This document shows positions 50,845 to 59,061 of a DNA stretch of 64,000 nt, in pieces (position 1 is the first letter of the stretch; every line of letters starts with the position of its first letter). The DNA lies in NCBI RefSeq assembly GCF_018603885.1, contig NZ_JAHGAW010000009.1, positions 124,001 to 188,000 of the forward strand. The letters run 5' to 3'. The notes under the pieces were generated by a model. It was not told where the DNA came from. It did not search any database and worked only from the letters and a program-made list of their open reading frames with translations. The position numbers and the translations under genes are program-made. Source of the DNA: Sphingobium nicotianae. Its GTDB lineage: Bacteria > Pseudomonadota > Alphaproteobacteria > Sphingomonadales > Sphingomonadaceae.

Positions 50845-52124
50845 GGGGTGAGGGTCTCCAGATAGTCCCCGAGCGCGGTCGTCGCTGCCCAGAGCGCTTC
50901 CCAGGTCTGCGGCAGCGCGATGTCCGACGGGGCGATGCGCTCCGGCCACCAGCGCCCGATCAGCGCCTCCAGCGCGTCGGCGCCGCGCGTGTCGAGCAGG
51001 TGGGCCGAATTGACGGCACGCTCGGCCTCCTCCGACAGCAGGACGCGCAGGCGCAGGCAGGCCGGGCCGCCGCCATTGTGCATGGATTCGCGCACGTCGA
51101 TGAAATGGGCGGCGTGGATCGGGCCATTGGCGCCGACATTGCGGTCGAGCCAGGCCCTGGTCGCGGGCGTCTCGGCAGCTTCCACCGGCAGGATCAGCGC
51201 GCGACTACCGTCGGGCAGGGTGACGAGCTGCGAGTTGAACAGATAGGAGGCGCAGGCATCGGCGAGCGACACCTCGCTGGCCGGCACTTCGAGGATGATC
51301 AGGTCGGCGCAGCGCTCCTCCAGTGCGGCATAGAGCGCGGCCTTGTCGGCAAAGGCCTGTTCATGGGCGAGCAGGATATTCTCATGCGCGACGGCGACCA
51401 CGTCGTTGTGAAAGGCGCCGGCCGCGATGGCCTCGGGCGACTGCTGGATGACGAGACTGTCCTCGATGCCATGCGTGCGGAAGATGGCGCGGCAGGCCTC
51501 GGGCGTCTGGCGGGCGGGAAAGGGGCCGCCACCCTGGCCATAGACCATGATCTCGGTGCCCTGCTCCTCGATCGGCGAGGCGATGCGCATGAAATTGGCC
51601 GCGCCCTCGTCGCCGAAGCGGCCCGGCACCGGCTCGTGGACCGCGAAATAGCGCGGATCGGGGAAGATGCGGCGCAGCTGCGCCAGCGTCTCGGGCCATT
51701 CGTGGCTGCGATGCGCCATGGTCGAGAGATTGGCGGGAGTGAAATGGATGCGCCCGTCGGCCGTGTCCGGCGCGGGCGAGACGGTCGCGGCGTTGGCCGC
51801 CCACATCGCCGAGGCGCTGATCGCGCCGGCGAAGAGGGTGGGCTCTTCGGCCCATGCTTTCGCGCAGACCTGCGCCGGGGTGCCGTCGAAGCCGAAATGC
51901 CGCAGCCAGCCGAGGTTGGGGCGGACATGCGGCGCGAAGAAGCCCTGGCCCATGCCGAGCGAGAGCATCAGGCGCATCTTGGCGAGGCCCTGCAACGCGG
52001 CCCTGCGGGGCCAGGCGGTCTCGCCCGCGTGGAGGGTGGCGGCGAGATTGCCGACGCTCAGGCCAGCGAAATTGTGGCTCGGGCCGATAAGGCCGTCGAA
52101 ATTGATCTCGCGGAAGGCCGTCAT
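50841..52124 (-). CDS. astB: N-succinylarginine dihydrolase
   Basis: Second step of the arginine succinyltransferase pathway: N2-succinylarginine to N2-succinylornithine, two NH3 and CO2. The 427-aa product has EINFDGLIGPSHNFAGLSVG, PHVRPNLGWLRHFGFDG, FHNDVVAVAHENILL and the catalytic Cys in NGGGPACLRLRVLLSEE. Length and motifs are those of the family. Preceded by a palindromic repeat and astD, followed by coupled hglS. Confidence 0.95.
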   Translation of the reverse strand: MTAFREINFDGLIGPSHNFAGLSVGNLAATLHAGETAWPRRAALQGLAKMRLMLSLGMGQGFFAPHVRPNLGWLRHFGFDGTPAQVCAKAWAEEPTLFAGAISASAMWAANAATVSPAPDTADGRIHFTPANLSTMAHRSHEWPETLAQLRRIFPDPRYFAVHEPVPGRFGDEGAANFMRIASPIEEQGTEIMVYGQGGGPFPARQTPEACRAIFRTHGIEDSLVIQQSPEAIAAGAFHNDVVAVAHENILLAHEQAFADKAALYAALEERCADLIILEVPASEVSLADACASYLFNSQLVTLPDGSRALILPVEAAETPATRAWLDRNVGANGPIHAAHFIDVRESMHNGGGPACLRLRVLLSEEAERAVNSAHLLDTRGADALEALIGRWWPERIAPSDIALPQTWEALWAATTALGDYLETLTP

Positions 52125-52126
52125 TC

Positions 52127-52235
52127 CCCCCTCCCGCTTGCGGGAGGGGTCGGGGGTGGGCTTGCGACGGTGAGGTTGCGCGGGGTCGGATAGGCCGATT
52201 GCCCACCCCTAACCCCTCCCGCAAGCGGGAGGGGG
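52127..52235. repeat. Bipartite palindromic repeat, family A (best preserved)
   Basis: Arms 52127-52161 and 52201-52235 are inverted copies identical at 33 of 35 positions, each with a CCCCTCCCGCTTGCGGGAGGGG hairpin. The loop is 39 nt. It lies between astD and astB. Confidence 0.85.
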
Positions 52236-52254
52236 ACAAGGTTGTTCGACGCTG

Positions 52255-53673
52255 TCACGCCCGCACCCCCACGCCGAGCGCGCCCTCGATGACGGGCGCT
52301 TCCATCCCCGCCACCGGGAAGGCGCAGTAATCGGCCGCATAATAAGCGCTCGGGCGGTGGTTGCCGCTGTCGCCGAGGCCGCCGAAGGGGAGAGCGGAGC
52401 TGGCGCCGTTGGTCGGGCGGTTCCAGTTGATGACCCCGGCGCGGGTGCGCTGGCGGAACCGGTCGAACTGGTCGCGCGTGCCGCCGAGCATGGCGGCGGA
52501 GAGGCCGAAGCGGGTGGCGTTGGCGCGGGCGATGGCGACATCGAAGTCGCTTTCACGCCAGATCTGCAGGACGGGGCCGAAAATCTCCTCATCCGGCGCA
52601 TTCTCGAGTCCGCTCATGTCGATGAGAGCCGGGCTGAGGAAGGGCAGGGCGGGATCGCGGCGGACGAGCGGGCGGATCGCCCCGCCGCCCAGCGCCAGCA
52701 GCGCGGCGACCTGGGCCTGCACCTTGTCGGCCGCGCGATTGTCGACCACGGGGCCCATGAAGGGCTGCGGCTGGTCGAAGGGGGCGCCGACGATCAGCGT
52801 GTCGATCGTCTCCGCGATGCGTGCGAGGAGCGTGTTGGCGAGGCGGTCCTGCACGATCAGGCGCCGCGCGCAGGTGCAGCGCTGGCCGGCGGAGAGAAAC
52901 GCGGACTGGACGATGATCGCGGTGGCGGCATCGAGATCGCCATCGGCGAGATCCCAGACGAGCAGCGGATTATTGCCGCCCATCTCCAGCGCGAGGATGC
53001 GGCCCGGCGTCTCGGCGAACTGGCGGGCGAGCGCCTTGCCGGTGCCGGACGAGCCGGTGAAGAGCAGGCCATCGGTGCCGGCATGGCCCGCCAGCGCCTT
53101 GCCGGTCTCGCCGTCGCCCTGGACGATCTCGAGGACGCCGTCGGGGAGGCCTGCCTCGCGCCACAGGGTGCCGGTCAGCTCGGCGGTGGCGGGGGCCAGC
53201 TCGCTGGGCTTGAAGACCACGGCGTTGCCGGCGAGCAGCGCCGGGACGATGTGCCCGTTGGGCAGATGCGCGGGGAAATTATAGGGGCCGAGCACGGCCA
53301 GCACGCCATGGGCGCGGTGGCGCAGCGCCTGGATCAGGCCATTGGTGTCGGTCAGATGCGCGCCGGTGCGCTCGGCCTGCGCCTTGATCGAGATGTCGAC
53401 CTTGGCGGCGACGCTGGCGGCCTCGGTCTTCGTCTCCCAGAAAGGCTTGCCGGTCTCCTGCGAGATGATCCGCGCGACGTCGTCGGCGCGGGCTTTCACC
53501 CGGTCGGCATAGGCGCGCAGGATGGCGATGCGATCGTCGAGCGGCGTCGCTTCCCAGGCCGGTTGAGCGGCGCGGGCGCGCTGGACGGCGGCGTCAACAG
53601 CGGCTTCGTCCGCGATCGGGCCGCGCCAAAGTTCGATGCCGGTGCAGGGATTGGTGGAGATGAGGTCAGCCAT
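52255..53673 (-). CDS. astD: Succinylglutamate-semialdehyde dehydrogenase
   Basis: Fourth AST step: N-succinylglutamate semialdehyde to N-succinylglutamate with NAD+. A 472-aa aldehyde dehydrogenase with the general base in RILALEMGGNNPLLVWDLAD, catalytic Cys in AGQRCTCARRLIV, and the AstD-type start DLISTNPCTGIELWRGP. LFTGSSGTGKALARQFAETP is the NAD-binding loop. It lies between astA and astB with repeat-filled gaps of about 117 and 130 nt, yet in the same direction, so likely cotranscribed. Confidence 0.95.
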   Translation of the reverse strand: MADLISTNPCTGIELWRGPIADEAAVDAAVQRARAAQPAWEATPLDDRIAILRAYADRVKARADDVARIISQETGKPFWETKTEAASVAAKVDISIKAQAERTGAHLTDTNGLIQALRHRAHGVLAVLGPYNFPAHLPNGHIVPALLAGNAVVFKPSELAPATAELTGTLWREAGLPDGVLEIVQGDGETGKALAGHAGTDGLLFTGSSGTGKALARQFAETPGRILALEMGGNNPLLVWDLADGDLDAATAIIVQSAFLSAGQRCTCARRLIVQDRLANTLLARIAETIDTLIVGAPFDQPQPFMGPVVDNRAADKVQAQVAALLALGGGAIRPLVRRDPALPFLSPALIDMSGLENAPDEEIFGPVLQIWRESDFDVAIARANATRFGLSAAMLGGTRDQFDRFRQRTRAGVINWNRPTNGASSALPFGGLGDSGNHRPSAYYAADYCAFPVAGMEAPVIEGALGVGVRA

Positions 53674-53697
53674 GACAATTCAACCCCGGAACTCCCG

Positions 53698-53778
53698 CTC
53701 CGTTCGCTTCGAGCGAAGTCGAGAAGCGTTTGCGCGGCGCGGGGCGTGTCTCGACTTCGCTCGACACGAACGGAAAGT
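53698..53778. repeat. Inverted repeat, family E
   Basis: CCGTTCGCTTCGAGCGAAGTCGAGA and, inverted, TCTCGACTTCGCTCGACACGAACGG flank a 21-nt loop between astA and astD. Each arm also has an internal TTCGAGCGAA palindrome. Confidence 0.7.
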
Positions 53779-53790
53779 GCATGAGACCTT

Positions 53791-54825
53791 TCACGGCGTC
53801 GGCACGTAGAGCGCGAAGTCGCCTTCGCGCAGGCGGCCCAGCGCCATGCTGTCCGGCGCGAGATGGAGTGTCTCGCCTTCGTCTGCAATGCGACCATGCC
53901 CCTGCCAGGCGCGGAAATCGAGCAAGCGGCCGGTGGCGAGCAAAATCCGCGTGCGCGATCCTTCCGGCTGGTCGTCGATCTGGGTGATCGCGCTCATGCT
54001 GTCCTTGACGGCGCGCAAGTCCTCGACATTGGCTTGCAGGGTCGGCCCCGCGTCGAACAGGTCGACATAGCCATCATGACGAAAGCCCTCGGCCTCCAGC
54101 AGCTTCATGGCGGCCGCTCCGGCGACGTGCGGCTTGCCTATCGCGGCCTGCGCCTCGGGCGGCAGCAGGATGGTGTAGATCGGGTGCTTGGGCATGAGAT
54201 CGGCGATGAACTGATTGCCGTTGAGCGCGTGGAAACGATCGGCCTCGGCGAATTCCAGATCGAAAAAGCGCCTGGTGAGGCCCTCCCAGAAGGGAGAGAC
54301 GCCCTCCGGCTCCTGATAGCCGCGTAGCTCGGTCAGCACCTGCTCGCCGAACCGCTCGCGGTGCAGGGCCATGAACAGGTAGCGGCTGCGCGCGAGCAGG
54401 ACGCCGAGGCCCGAGCGGCGCAGGTCCGGCATCAGGAACAGGCCGCCCACCTCGCTGGCGCCGGCGAAATCATTGACCAGATTGAGCACGTTGGTGGTGA
54501 CGATCCGGTCGAGCTGGCGCGAATATTGGGAGAGGCGGGTGATCTTGTAGCTGTAGAAGGGCTTCTTGGTGCCGACGCTGGCGAAGATGAGCGCGGTGCC
54601 GGCGATGCGGCCGCTTTCCTTATTCTCCAGCACGAACATGTAGAGCTCGTCGTCCGGCTCGGTCAGATCCGCCTCGAAGCTGCGCTGGCTGCGCTCCAGA
54701 CGCTGACGCAGCGCATCGCGGTCGTGCGGCAGGTTGGTGAAGCCCGGTCCGGTCTGGCCGGCCAGCTCATAAACCGCCTCGACATCCGCGGCGGTCGCTG
54801 GTCGGACGACCCAGGCTTCAGACAT
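53791..54825 (-). CDS. astA: Arginine N-succinyltransferase
   Basis: First AST step: succinyl-CoA plus L-arginine to N2-succinylarginine. The 344-aa product has VVRPATAADVEAVYELAGQT, ASEVGGLFLMPDLRRSGLGV, FWEGLTRRFFDLEFAEADRF, and PTLQANVEDLRAVKDSMSAI, all typical of AstA with its GNAT-like acyltransferase fold. ATG at 54825 with GGGAG upstream, and the start overlaps the end of the M20 hydrolase gene by 8 nt. Confidence 0.95.
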   Translation of the reverse strand: MSEAWVVRPATAADVEAVYELAGQTGPGFTNLPHDRDALRQRLERSQRSFEADLTEPDDELYMFVLENKESGRIAGTALIFASVGTKKPFYSYKITRLSQYSRQLDRIVTTNVLNLVNDFAGASEVGGLFLMPDLRRSGLGVLLARSRYLFMALHRERFGEQVLTELRGYQEPEGVSPFWEGLTRRFFDLEFAEADRFHALNGNQFIADLMPKHPIYTILLPPEAQAAIGKPHVAGAAAMKLLEAEGFRHDGYVDLFDAGPTLQANVEDLRAVKDSMSAITQIDDQPEGSRTRILLATGRLLDFRAWQGHGRIADEGETLHLAPDSMALGRLREGDFALYVPTP

Positions 54826-56074
54826 GCACACTCCCTTTCCGGCTCAGCACGGCGTCGAGCCGCCCCTCCGCTATGCGTAATATTGTTACGGCAGCAAGAG
54901 AGGATCTTTCGCTGAGCGAGTCAAGGAGGAGGAATTCGTCGCCGGTGTGGATGGCGCCGCCACGCACCCCCATGGTGTCGACGACCACGACATTCTCGGC
55001 CGCGATATTGTTGCCGTCGCAGACGCCGCCGGAGGGTTGCCAGTCGATGTGGAGGCCAAGATCGGCCCCGGTGTCGCGCACCAGCCCGAACAGCGCCTGA
55101 TGCGGCGCGTCGAAGGGCTTGGGCGGGCGGGCGAAGTGGCCGCCGAGCCTGATCGACACCTCATGCGCGGCTTCGACCGCCGCGATCGCCGCCGCGATGC
55201 CATGCTCCGCGCGATGCTGGGCCTCCGGATCGAGTGGGCGCATGTTCCAGGAGAGCGCGGCCGTGTCGGGCACGATATTGTTCGCCCCGCCGCCCGAGAC
55301 GCGCGCGACGTTGACGAGCAGGCCGGGAATGTCGCGCTTCAGCGCATCGAGCCGCAGTGCGAGATCGGCGGCGGCGACCACGGCGTTGCGGCCCTGCTCG
55401 GGCGCGCGGCCGGCATGGGCGCTGCGCCCGGCGATGGCGGCGATGAAATTGCCGCTGCCGCGCCGGGCCGAGGCGAGGGTGCCAGTGGGCGTCACAGAGG
55501 GCTCGAAGGTCATGCCGATCTGGCACTGGCGGGCGGTCTCGCGCAGCAGCGCGGCCGAGCCGAGCGAGGAGACCTCCTCGTCGGCATTGACCACCACGTC
55601 CCAGCCCAACCCGTCGATCGCGCCGGCCTCTTCCAGCGCGGCGAGCGCCTCGATCATCACCAGCAGGCCGCCCTTCATGTCCGCCGTGCCGGGACCGTTC
55701 AAGATGTTTTGGTCGAGCATGCGGCAGGTCTGGAACGCGTGATCGGCCGGGAAGACCGTGTCCATATGACCGGTCAGGATCATGCGGCGATTGGCGCCCG
55801 GGCGCTTGCGGGCGAGGAGATTGGCGCCGTGGGGAACGGGCATTTCGCTCCCCTTGTCACTCAACGTGGTGACAGCGTCGGGCGGGCGAGTCTCGATGCT
55901 GTCGGCGAGCGGCTTCAGGCGCCCCTCGATCAGCCTGCGCATCGTCTCCAGCCCGGCCAGGTTGCGACTGCCACTGTTGACCTGCGCCCACTCGACGACA
56001 TCCGTCGCCATCGCTGCCTGTCGGCCCTTGAGACGATCGACGATGCGGGTTTCAGACGGGGTGAGTCCGGGCAT
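54818..56074 (-). CDS. M20 family metallohydrolase of the AST operon
   Basis: A 418-aa di-zinc peptidase of the CPG2/glutamate carboxypeptidase type. Metal and catalytic residues are seen in LTGHMDTVFPADH, GPGTADMKGGLLVM, VVNADEEVSS (base plus ligand), MTFEPSV and GGAIHTGDEFLLLD; the dimerisation lid SGNFIAAIAGRSAHAG follows. It overlaps astA and thus heads the AST operon. AstE (succinylglutamate desuccinylase) is absent, so this enzyme may release succinate from N-succinylglutamate instead; CPG2-like enzymes do cleave C-terminal glutamate amides. ATG at 56074 or GTG at 56080. Confidence 0.87.
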   Translation of the reverse strand: MPGLTPSETRIVDRLKGRQAAMATDVVEWAQVNSGSRNLAGLETMRRLIEGRLKPLADSIETRPPDAVTTLSDKGSEMPVPHGANLLARKRPGANRRMILTGHMDTVFPADHAFQTCRMLDQNILNGPGTADMKGGLLVMIEALAALEEAGAIDGLGWDVVVNADEEVSSLGSAALLRETARQCQIGMTFEPSVTPTGTLASARRGSGNFIAAIAGRSAHAGRAPEQGRNAVVAAADLALRLDALKRDIPGLLVNVARVSGGGANNIVPDTAALSWNMRPLDPEAQHRAEHGIAAAIAAVEAAHEVSIRLGGHFARPPKPFDAPHQALFGLVRDTGADLGLHIDWQPSGGVCDGNNIAAENVVVVDTMGVRGGAIHTGDEFLLLDSLSERSSLAAVTILRIAEGRLDAVLSRKGSVHV

Positions 56075-56157
56075 CGACACGTCTTAGCGCAACTCGCGAG
56101 GGCGGGCCAGCGTGGTCCCGCTCCCGCCCCAGGGCGATCTCGGCGCGTTGGTGTTCG

Positions 56158-57465
56158 CTAGGCGGAGACCCGCCGCGCGCCCATGAAGATCACTGCCGCC
56201 AACATCGCGGGAATGGCCAGCAGCAGGCAGATGATTGGCTTGTCGAAGCCGGCGGCCAGCAGATAGCCCGCCGTCAGCGGCCCGAAGATCGAGCCGACGC
56301 GGCCGACGGTGGTGCCGATGCCGAGGCCGGTCGCGCGCATCTGAGGCGGGAAGGCATAGGCAATGGTGAGCCAGCAGCCGCAAGCCGACGCGAACAGCAT
56401 CGCGCCGAGCAGCAGCGCATTGGCGACGAGCAGCGGCAGGCTCGCCGGCAGCAGGCCGAAGGTGATGATCATCGCCGCCATGCCGAACAGGGTGAAGAAG
56501 GTCAGCCGCTTGACGCCGATCCGCCCGGCGATCCAGCCGGCGATCAGCCCGCCGAAGATGCCGCCGATCGAGACATAGATGGAATAGCCGATGCCCGCCG
56601 CGGTGGAGAGGCCCATCTCCGTCACCCACTTGGTCGCCCAGTTGATGATGAAATAGAAGGAGAGCATGTTCAGCGCCTGGGCGATCGCGGTGCGCAACAT
56701 CACCCAGCGATGCTCCGGCGCGAAGATCTCGCGCAGCGAGGCGATGCTGTCATTGGCGACCTGCCTCGGCGGCAGCGCGTCCAGCGCGGGGAGGCTGAGC
56801 CGCGCCAGCACCTTGTTGGTCTTGGCCAGCGCATCGGGTGGCTGGCGGCTCAGGAGAAATTCGAGCGATTCGGGTAGCCACAACCAGGAAACCGGCAGCA
56901 GCACCGCCGAGAGCAGGCCGCCGAACCAGAAGATGCCGCGCCAGCCGAACTCGTCCAGCACGGCGATCGCCACGAAGCCGCCCAGGATCGTGCCGAACGG
57001 ATAGGCGGCCGCGACGAAGCTCGGCGCGAACTCGCGGCGCTTGTCCGAGGCATATTCCATCGCGATGGCGCCCGCCGTGCTGGTCATGCCGCCGATGCCG
57101 ATGCCGGTGACGAGGCGGGCGAACGCCATGCCCCAATAGCCGCCGGACAGCGCGGCCCCGAACATGCCGAGGCTCATGAGGACGAGGCAGAAGAGGATGG
57201 CGGGGCGGCGCCCCTTGGTATCGGCGAAGGGTGAGACGCCGGCAGCGCCAAGGAACATGCCGGCCAGGCTGAAGCTCAGCAGCTCGCCGAGCTGGGCAGG
57301 GCCGAGCCGCCATTCCTTCGTCAGCACCGGCGCGGCCTGGGCAAGGGCGAGCAGGTCATAGCCGTCCACCATGTTGATGGAGACGGGAATGAGGATCATC
57401 AGCCACTGAACAGGCAGCATCGGCCGCGCGCCGAGCGCCTTGCGCGGATCATAGTGGCTCGCCAT
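56158..57465 (-). CDS. MFS transporter, AAHS (aromatic acid) type
   Basis: A 435-aa, 12-helix proton symporter. IPVSINMVDGYDLLALAQAA in helix 1 carries the Asp typical of aromatic acid:H+ symporters, SPFADTKGRRPAILFCLVLM is the loop 2-3 signature, and GWIAGRIGVKRLTFFTLF the repeat. Cargo could be an aromatic acid; its position upstream of the AST operon in the same direction allows an amino-acid derivative too. Start ATG at 57465 (GGGGG upstream) or 57471. Confidence 0.87.
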   Translation of the reverse strand: MASHYDPRKALGARPMLPVQWLMILIPVSINMVDGYDLLALAQAAPVLTKEWRLGPAQLGELLSFSLAGMFLGAAGVSPFADTKGRRPAILFCLVLMSLGMFGAALSGGYWGMAFARLVTGIGIGGMTSTAGAIAMEYASDKRREFAPSFVAAAYPFGTILGGFVAIAVLDEFGWRGIFWFGGLLSAVLLPVSWLWLPESLEFLLSRQPPDALAKTNKVLARLSLPALDALPPRQVANDSIASLREIFAPEHRWVMLRTAIAQALNMLSFYFIINWATKWVTEMGLSTAAGIGYSIYVSIGGIFGGLIAGWIAGRIGVKRLTFFTLFGMAAMIITFGLLPASLPLLVANALLLGAMLFASACGCWLTIAYAFPPQMRATGLGIGTTVGRVGSIFGPLTAGYLLAAGFDKPIICLLLAIPAMLAAVIFMGARRVSA

Positions 57466-57534
57466 CCTCATCCCCCTGAAGCGATTTTTCGCCTGGGATC
57501 ACGCTATGGAGGGGCGAGGGGAAGTCAAACCAAA

Positions 57535-57653
57535 ATCCTCCCCGGAACGGGAGGGGAACCATCCGAAGGATGGTGGAGGGGCCTGCAACGCTGCGCCGGG
57601 GCCCCCTCCACCATTTGCTGCGCAAACGGTCCCCCTCCCCGTACCGGGGAGGA
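57535..57653. repeat. Bipartite palindromic repeat, family B
   Basis: TCCTCCCCGGAACGGGAGGGGAACCATCCG...GGTGGAGGGGCC and inverted GCCCCCTCCACC...GGTCCCCCTCCCCGTACCGGGGAGGA. It lies in the 253-nt gap between divergent MFS and CmcJ/NvfI-type genes. Confidence 0.8.
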
Positions 57654-57718
57654 TCAGGTTCGCCTTGCCTCGATGCGGGCTCTGGCCTTAGACTTGGGGC
57701 GGAGAGGATATCGCGACA

Positions 57719-58513
57719 ATGAACCCCGTCATGGCCAAGCTCAACTATGTCGTCCGGGGCGAGAGCGCGGTGTTCAATGCCGCGAACCGCGCCGAGAGCT
57801 ACTGGCCGATCGAGGAGCATGTCGTCCCGATCCACGATCTGCGCGCGGTGCCGGGAGACCTCAGCTTCGATCGCAACGGCTTCGTGCTGTGGAAGGGCGA
57901 GTCCGCCGTTCCGGGTGCGGCGAGCGAGGTGGAGATGAAGCGCCTCCATGCCGAGGAATCCGAGGCGCTGGTCAAGCGGCTCACCGGCGCGGACAAGGTG
58001 ATCAGCTTCGGCACGATGCTGCGCACCGACAAGCCGGGCGCGGGCGACGGCAACCTCCCGGCCTTCGGCGCGCATGTTGATTATGGCGCGCGCACGGTAC
58101 GCGATTTCACGCTCGACCAGATGCCGGAAGAGGAGGCCGAACGGCGGCTGGCGGGACGGCACATGCTGATCAACATCTGGCGGCCGCTCAAGACCGTCGA
58201 GCGCACGCCGCTGGCGCTTTGCGACGCGAGCACGGTGCTGCGCGAGGACCTCTTCCAGAGCGAAGTGCGCGGCGGCCTCGGCGATGCCCGGCGGCGCTCG
58301 CTCTGGGGCTTCAACCTCGCTTATAATCCCGATCATCGCTGGTATTATGCGCCGCATATGCAGCCGGACGAGGCTTATGTCTTCCGCCTGTTCGACAGCG
58401 ATCCGGACGCAGTGCAGTTCACCGGGCACAGCGCGTTCGAGGATCCGACCTCAGCGCCGGGCGCGCCGCCGCGCGAGAGCATCGAGATCCGCACGATCGC
58501 TTATCTGAGCTGA
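57719..58513 (+). CDS. CmcJ/NvfI family oxidoreductase
   Basis: 264 aa, related to a family that includes cephamycin CmcJ and the fungal NvfI dioxygenase. Candidate metal-binding His/Asp occurs in GAHVDYGARTVRDF, with the second His later (FTGHSAFEDPTSAPGAPPRE); NIWRPLKTVERTPLALCDAS is the family's core motif. No secretion signal. Likely an Fe(II)/2-oxoglutarate-type or methyltransferase-partner oxidoreductase. Start at 57719; GGAGAGG lies 11 nt upstream, and an internal ATG at 57731 is possible. Substrate unknown. Confidence 0.83.
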   Translation: MNPVMAKLNYVVRGESAVFNAANRAESYWPIEEHVVPIHDLRAVPGDLSFDRNGFVLWKGESAVPGAASEVEMKRLHAEESEALVKRLTGADKVISFGTMLRTDKPGAGDGNLPAFGAHVDYGARTVRDFTLDQMPEEEAERRLAGRHMLINIWRPLKTVERTPLALCDASTVLREDLFQSEVRGGLGDARRRSLWGFNLAYNPDHRWYYAPHMQPDEAYVFRLFDSDPDAVQFTGHSAFEDPTSAPGAPPRESIEIRTIAYLS

Positions 58514-58558
58514 GGGCAGTGTCATTTGCGATGATCCAGCGATGAGAAGGAGAGCCGC

Positions 58559-59014
58559 TTGGACCACTCACCTCAGGTCGGAGATCGCCTCACCGATAAA
58601 TCGGCGCCGCCGGATGACGCAATGATCCGCGACTGGCTCGGTCCCGCGGCGTTCGAGCATTGGGCCGCACTGCGGGACTGGATCGACGCGTCATACCCCG
58701 GCGTCTTCGCTGCAGACTGGATTTACGGCGGCAAGAAGCATGGCTGGTCGCTGCGCTACAAGAAATCCAGGGCTTTCTGCACGTTTCTGCCTGAATACCG
58801 GGCCTTCTCCGCCGTGGTGGTGTTAGGAGCTGCAGAAAGGGAAAAGGTCGAGGCGCGGCGCGACGAGCTGAGTTCCCGTCTCATGGCGCTCTATGACCAG
58901 ACCGAAACATATCATGATGGCAAATGGCTCAAGATGAGGATTTCCTCCGCCGAGGAACGCCGGGACGTGACAGAGCTGCTGGCGCTCAAGCGCCCGCGAC
59001 GCGCAATCGCCTGA
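58559..59014 (+). CDS. DUF3788 family protein
   Basis: A 151-aa cytosolic protein matching DUF3788 end to end: LGPAAFEHWAALRDWIDASY, WIYGGKKHGWSLRYKKSRAF, CTFLPEYRAFSAVVVLGAAE, YHDGKWLKMRISSAEERRDV and LLALKRPRRAIA. The TTG start has AAGGAGAG upstream; no in-frame ATG is as good. The family (with related DUF1801/DUF5655 folds) has no established role. Its base composition is a little less GC-rich than neighbours. Confidence 0.85.
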   Translation: MDHSPQVGDRLTDKSAPPDDAMIRDWLGPAAFEHWAALRDWIDASYPGVFAADWIYGGKKHGWSLRYKKSRAFCTFLPEYRAFSAVVVLGAAEREKVEARRDELSSRLMALYDQTETYHDGKWLKMRISSAEERRDVTELLALKRPRRAIA

Positions 59015-59061
59015 GGTCTAATGGCGGTTTGTCCGCCTGTAGTCGGTCGTGTTCGTCGCGA

